DNA of 64,000 nucleotides from Drosophila pseudoobscura (taxonomy: Eukaryota; Arthropoda; Insecta; Diptera; Drosophilidae). Below, piece after piece: positions 57,976-64,000 of this stretch. Under the pieces are notes generated by a model, which saw only the letters and a program-made list of their open reading frames with translations, was not told the DNA's origin and did not search any database. Each line of letters begins with the position of its first letter. Within the stretch, counting starts at the first letter, position 1. The stretch covers positions 16,067,001 to 16,131,000 of the forward strand of contig NC_046683.1 of the NCBI RefSeq assembly GCF_009870125.1. Reading direction: 5' to 3'. The translations under genes were made by a program, and so were the position numbers.

Positions 57976-60900
57976 GGGCCAAGTGACGGGGAGTGAGGGG
58001 CGAAAGGCGGTGCTTCGGCCAGAAGGAGAAACTGTTCTTTGAGCCGGGGGCTGGCCCAACAAACTAATCACAATAATCACGCTGAAATAAAATTAATAAA
58101 AATGCGTGGCCCGCTGGCACGGCAAGGAGCATTTAAGAACATAAATAAAAATTAGCAAAGCCAACAAGCAGGACTCAGACCTCTTCCTGGACTCGGACTC
58201 GGACTTGGACTCGGACTCCGTCTGTGTGGCCTGGTAATAAAAGCCACAAATATAAAGAAATTACACAAAACTGCGACGGAGCTGGGGCTGGGGCTGGAGC
58301 CGAAGAGGGAGATGACCGGAAAAGTTAAAGCAGCTAGCGAATAAACGAAAAACTAATAAAAGCCTTTGACCAACCTCCTAGCGCCCCAACTTCTGCGCCA
58401 GGCAATGAACAAACAAGCCTGCAACAAAATGTGGCAGAGAAGAAGGGAAACTTTGGATTTGTAATGGCCTTCCAGCCCAACGCCAGCCAGGTCTCACCTG
58501 CTCACCTGCTACTTTGTTTCCAGATACGATGGAGATGGTGGATGGATACGATGATGGAGGTGGAGGAGGACCTCACTAATGACGACGACGAGGAGGTCTT
58601 GGGTGGCACTGGTCCTGCCACCACTTGTTCTAATTGAAGTCAACGAAACTTCCGATCATAAAAATAATTAACTTTTAGTGTAAAATGTTGGGAAAAAAGC
58701 TTAGCAAAGGGGCTTCAGTCTAGAAAACGAACAGCACGGGATGCGAGAAAGGGTCTATAATTGGACTCCTTCCAGTCGATCAAGCAAGTCGATCCACATT
58801 GTGGAAAATTGATTACACAACATAGATCCCAAAATGTATATTAATATTGGATATTGTCAAAAGAAAGTATTCTAAACTGAATATTTTATTTAGATATGGG
58901 AGAGTTTTGTTTTTGTACTGATCCATTTTCTAGGAGAGTAAAGAAAAAACCCAAAGAATATTTATGCAATTGCCTTGGAAAAATATGGAGAAATATTAAT
59001 AAAGACTGTTCTATTATCGAAGTCAAACAAATTGAGAACAGTGAATTGAATCGAGTCTGTGGCAAAGTTTTACCTAAAAGCAATAATGATTTTGAGTTGT
59101 TTAAGCCCAGCGTGTGCTCGTTTCCTTTCAATTCCTCCCCTCTGCTGATTACATTGAACTTTTGACATCAATTGCACTTAATTTATGCACCCAACATTTT
59201 CGATTCTGCCGAAATTATGTTTGTTGGCCCGCCAGGCAAAAGGCAACAATAAATTGCAAGAATAACAATTGCCAAATTTAAATAATAAGCCGTACATACA
59301 CACGAGTATGTATGTATGTATGTACCACCTGTATGTACTATGTTCATATATAATATATGATTTGGCATGGCTACATATGCATATGCATATGCATTCAGGG
59401 GACAAACAATTGGCATAAATTTCAGCACAATTTTGGCATTAATTAATTGTAGACGACCTTCTCAGCCCTCGGAAGGGATGTTGGAAATTTGGAAGCCCAA
59501 TTCTAAATAACCCGAACGGATGCCCATGCCATCATCCATTGCCCGGAGACCAATTAGAAGACGAAGTGCACAGAGAAATTTAATTAACATTTTCAAATGT
59601 TTTGCATGCCTGGACATGTTCGGTAGTAAAAACTTCCGACGGTCTGATATCGGTCCGCTAGCACCTCCAATTGGGATGCCGATGCCCCCCCCACCGACGA
59701 CCACCCTCTTATGTAATTTGTCCGAAACTGTCGTTGGGGCTTTAACCCTTACCCGGGGGCTGATTACTTTGACTCCTCCTTTGTCTCCAGCCTCTCGTAT
59801 AACAGAATTTCAATGGAAAATAGTTTTTATGACACATAAACTCTCCTGTCTCTCCCTCTCTCTCTATCTCTCTCTCTCTCTCGCTCTCTGTGTCCCTCTC
59901 TTTTCAATCCCCCATTTATTTCAGCCCCACCCGTCCACACCGTCTATACTCACGAACACACAAGCACGTACATACGTGCTCAGTGCGCCCCCAAAGCTTT
60001 TTCAGGGATCATGTTTTTCCAGCTTTCTCTCGCTCTGTGTGTGTGTGTGAGTGAGGTAGTTGGTGTAGAGTGAAAAGTTCAAATGCAAAAATGAAAATTA
60101 AATACAAAATGCTAAGTACTTCCATCACTGCAGTGTGGCAGGAAGGACCCTGGGCTGAGAGGGAACGGCACGGAGACCTACTGAATGGACAGTGTGTGCG
60201 TGGCAACACCTGACTTTTGGCAACAGAAATTTCGAATTTTGGCAAACGAAACATTTGACCAGCTTAAAATTCAAGTGAATTTGGAAGAGCAGCCGTATCT
60301 GCTAGTATACGACTATTGTCCAGCATTCCGACTACCCGACAAGGGTGCCCCCTACACTGCCTCCCTCTTGGCTCATTTGAACACCTTTAATACACAAGCA
60401 ATTCATCGCAAGAGAGATGGCTGTACAACATCCGTTTCCCTGTTCCGAACTCAACGAGTTTCGGCTGAAAGATAGTTTGATTTTATAAGCTCAAGTCGAC
60501 ATACTCCAACCTGAGATCGCTTGTCTTGGCTAGGGATGTGCATGGACCTTTTTTGGCAAGATCTAGATACGCTCTATCATGCATATATAGATCGAAAGTT
60601 TTCCCACACGAAATATTATGGTTTTTTCCTACATTAAGTAAGTTAAAAAGGATATGTCAGATGGTTTTTTGTATTTGTACCAATATATCTCATATTTTGA
60701 TGCTGTTTATATTTTGTATTTTATAAATAAAAGCAGGTATTTCTTCGAATAAGCTATTCGAGACTTTCCAAAATCTTTTTGTAAGAAACATGTGCAACCT
60801 CTTATCTATCTTATCTCTCCAGAATCCAATCCAATCCTCCAGAGTCCAGAGACCAATTTCCATATTGATCCTGCCGTGCCTTTTGCTGCCTTAAAGCTCT

Positions 60901-63900
60901 CTGCTTTTTTCGGTTGAAGAACAACTTCGTCTCGGAGGAGTCCATACTACGATTATATATTCTTTTATTTACATTATTTAATTATAATAATAATAAATAT
61001 CTTTAAGTTAATTAAAAGCAAACTGTTGAAAGCTTGAATCGCAATAAAAAAAATTAAAATTTCTTCCGCCGGAATATCTTTTTTGCCCAGTTTTGATGGC
61101 AGCTGTAACCACAGATTTATTTCTTTAAGAGAGCTTAAACGCTGAATAAAATATACTATAAAAATAAAATACAAAACAACAAGAATCTAATTTATTTCGA
61201 GTTTTTAAAGTCAAAGTATCGATCAAAATTATCGCAGTAAATTGCTTATACTAAAGGTTATTTAAATCGATTGTTTATAAGCTTTTCAGAATTGCAACTT
61301 TCCTTGAAACCTACCTAAAAATTCTTTAAAAGAGAGCTCCAAATCTAACAGAAAAAGTTGCTCCGATGATGGGGTTTTATGTGGCTGTTGTCTAGTATTA
61401 TCACACCTGCCCAATTCCCCCTCTCCACTCGATAAGAAATGTTCATATTTATTGTTGCCCCCGTCATCTGGACGTCATCTCATCTGTCTTGCTCCATCCA
61501 CGTCCCCATCCCCATCCCCATGCCCATTTCCATTCTCACCTTCTGCTCTTGTCCTGGTTGTCATTTGGGCTTTTATTATTATTACTGGAGCACAGCCCCG
61601 GCTACATCTGTAGCCCTGCGTCCGTATGCCTGCCTGGAACAGAAACAACAAAGAGCTCGTATAATGGAATTTATTTTATGGCCAACAGGTAAGAACATTT
61701 TGTTGTCCCTTTGGCGTCCTGCTAATTTTGCTCTGCTTTTACTATTTTCACGAGCCACCCCCAAAAAGATAAACAGGAAAGAAAAACTGGAACAACGCTG
61801 TCCATATGTTCCAGAGCAATATTTTTTAATGCCCCGCCTGGAGGCGTAAAAAACAAGTGGAGAAAGACGACGCAAAAATTTTTTGCGACACCCGAAGACA
61901 ATTAAAATTTATTCAACGCTTTTCGAGGGAATGTCCCTCATCCAAACAAGAGCGAAAGAATGGAAAAATATCAACATAAATATGTAATAAGCAGCAGTCC
62001 GAGGATAGAAGGGGCCGCCATGAGGAGGGGGACAGCTGTCGGCATTATGCGACTTACATTAGCGTGTTAATGCAATTAAAAAGTCGGCTCAGGGCACCAG
62101 GATACCCAAAAAGAAGATATAATAGGGGAAAAGACAATGAATCTTCGGCCCAACCAGCAGAAAAAACAAAAAAAAAAAACGAAATTAAAAGTGCCTTCAC
62201 TTTCGTAGCATCCTTGGGGAAAGAATGGAACAAGGGCGGCTTGTTGTATGTAAAGAACCCCAGGGGATCTACATATTTCTGATCCATTTCTCTGGCGGGG
62301 TTAGTTACTCAAAGGAACCCGAGTTGGGTTTGGCAGTTTTTAGTACAAATTCTCTCTTTTCATGTTGTTCTAAAACTGTGCCTTTCCGTTTTGTTAATAG
62401 TATTCCTTTGTTTATAAAAGCTTGATTTATGTTCAAAATATTTCAAGCCCCCACTGGTACGAGTCTAGCGATAGGGGAGATTTATTCTTGTTGGTAATTT
62501 TCATTCTTTGGATTGTTCTAATAAAAGGCATATATTTTTTAAATTCGTAATCCATTAATCCCATTTGATTTAACGAAAGTTTTTAAAGCAGAATTTAAGA
62601 ATCCTGTGAAAATAATCAAATAATTTATACCATTTTAAAATTGTGTAATCCTTGAGGCTTTTTTAATTCCCTGTATCTTTTTGCTTTATTTTATTCAATC
62701 CCCTACTCACCGTCATTCAAATATTATGTGAAATTGTCACATCTATATGACATGAGCGCCGGGGACCTTTCACCATCGGCCTGATCCTGTCCGACCCTGT
62801 CACTCACTTAAAGCTGCTTCGGGGTGTAGAGTGCCAGGGTCTCAGTACCCGGGGCAGCGAAAAGCCCCTGCTCTGCTCCAGAGGAACCCCCATCGGCGGC
62901 CCAGCCAACTCATAAATCATTTTCGTGCCGCGCACTGCCGCAGAATGACACACGACGGCCGACCGACGCGTCCACTGGCCTCGCAGCTTTCCGCTGGTGC
63001 CGCAGCAGGTGGCACAACCATAGTTGCCCCCGCGTTGCGCCACCGAACTTTGTTTGTTCTCATCGCTGGGGTTTGTTTGCCGTTTTTGGGGTCACAAATT
63101 GTTTTCGCTCGCCGAAAATTCAACAAATTGGAAAGTATTCCACAAGTAGCCGCCTGCCCCAGAGCCCGTGCCACAGCTTCCTGGAAGCAGCCTTTAAGCA
63201 GTCATCTAATAATAACAATAACAGTAATATTAATAGTAAAGCCAAGAACCAAAAAATACAGAAACATAAAAAATAAATATTAACTAAAATTAATTTGAGT
63301 TCAACGACAACGACTTCGACGAGCATACGAATACGAAGGGAGCGACGTTTACATAATTCCACTCAACGCCACTTGAAGGATGACTAATGACATATTGCTC
63401 GGCTTGGGTGGTGAGGATGGGATGGGATCTGCTCGCAGGACGGATATGACGATGGTCACAGATATGTCACATTTGTCTAGCCAACAGATACTTCACAAAA
63501 GTTTCGTTGCGCCAAAGTACCAGCCACCAGGGACGGACGACTCTTCAACGGTAGAGCGAGGACGGACTGGTTCCTGCGGTGATTTTTCTAAGCTGTCAAC
63601 TGCAACTGGTCCAGGGATTGGACATGGCCAAGCCATCATCATCAGCCAGCCAGCCAGCCAGCCAGTGAAGATACTAATTGTCAGTGCCCAACCTTAGCCA
63701 GAGTTCTGAAAATGTTCTGGAAAACGTTTCTTCAATTGAAAAGAAAATAAAATTCACAAATAGGAAATTGATATTGTAAGTAGAACCAAAGATATGAAAG
63801 AATTAGAACCGATAAGAGAACAATCACGGAAAAACCCTTGATATATGTAACGTACCATGAAAAAATATGACAAGAAACACCGTGGACTGTAAAAAGAGAT

Positions 63901-64000
63901 TTCCCATGGAAAGGATTTCCCAGAATACGGTTTTCAGCAAAATTGAACCAAACAAAAAAGTGCTGCACACATGAATTGGTGCTGATGAAATAGATTTTGT
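57976..64000. other. Non-coding right flank
   Basis: No supported gene. The stretch holds GGACTCGGACT repeats (58190-58220), a CT tract (59850-59887), GTATGTATGTA (59305-59322), TAATAATAA runs (60980-61000) and CAGCCAGC repeats (63645-63665). Open frames at 60185-60475 and 63380-63697 are stop-free for about 100 codons but have no homology, splice or promoter support. Confidence 0.45.

Noticed and set aside
60185..60475. 96-codon plus-strand ORF
   Set aside because: Stop-free and ATG-led, but no recognised homology, splice sites or promoter, and the flanks are AT-rich intergenic. Length is within chance for a 64-kb window.
63380..63697. 105-codon plus-strand ORF ending in CAGCCAGC repeats
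   Set aside because: Codon choice is unremarkable and part of it is a simple repeat. No homology recognised.
1..64000. CRISPR arrays, bacterial operons, riboswitches or rRNA
   Set aside because: The sequence is eukaryotic with short GT-AG introns. No direct-repeat/spacer array, Shine-Dalgarno-led operon or rRNA-like block was seen.

Overview
This window looks like insect nuclear DNA, most likely Drosophila and probably the obscura group. The support is: short GT-AG introns of 56-83 nt; AT-rich intergenic DNA full of CA/GT microsatellites; degenerate and full-length DINE-1/Helentron-type elements that start TATACCCGATACTC and carry a GTCTGTCC microsatellite; and diverged homologues of conserved animal genes (MED19, Zucchini/PLD6, KCMF1). 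The species assignment rests on recalled similarity of the DINE-type ends to obscura-group repeats, so it is an inference. The chromosome cannot be told.

Layout. 1-0.55 kb: C-terminal end of an unrecognised threonine-rich, then very basic, protein running in from the left. 2.5-5.3 kb: two tandem, strongly diverged MED19-like (Mediator head subunit) genes, each with one short phase-0 intron. Between them lies a minus-strand 63-nt intron that suggests a small spliced transcript. 5.3-29 kb: mostly ordinary non-coding DNA. Exceptions are a decayed minus-strand gene remnant at 12.3-12.7 kb, DRE-like promoter motifs at 13.1 kb and one isolated exon-like block at 14.3 kb. 29-38 kb: a transposon-rich island with at least four DINE-type copies, a non-LTR retrotransposon C-terminus, a Tc1-like transposase remnant and an unexplained long open frame. 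Two intact-looking genes sit in it: a Zucchini-like PLD-fold protein that has lost the catalytic His and Lys of its HKD motif, and a short KCMF1-like protein with ZZ and Di19-type zinc fingers. 38-64 kb: microsatellite-rich non-coding DNA, two related decayed gene fragments (43 and 55 kb), and two apparently identical 1.16-kb DINE-type elements in inverted orientation 6 kb apart.

The functional theme is gene duplication followed by divergence. Relatives of a Mediator subunit, a piRNA-biogenesis nuclease and a ubiquitin-ligase family member each appear as short, altered paralogues. There is no sign that they form one operon-like system. The two most interesting items are the catalytically dead Zucchini-like protein and the MED19-like pair.
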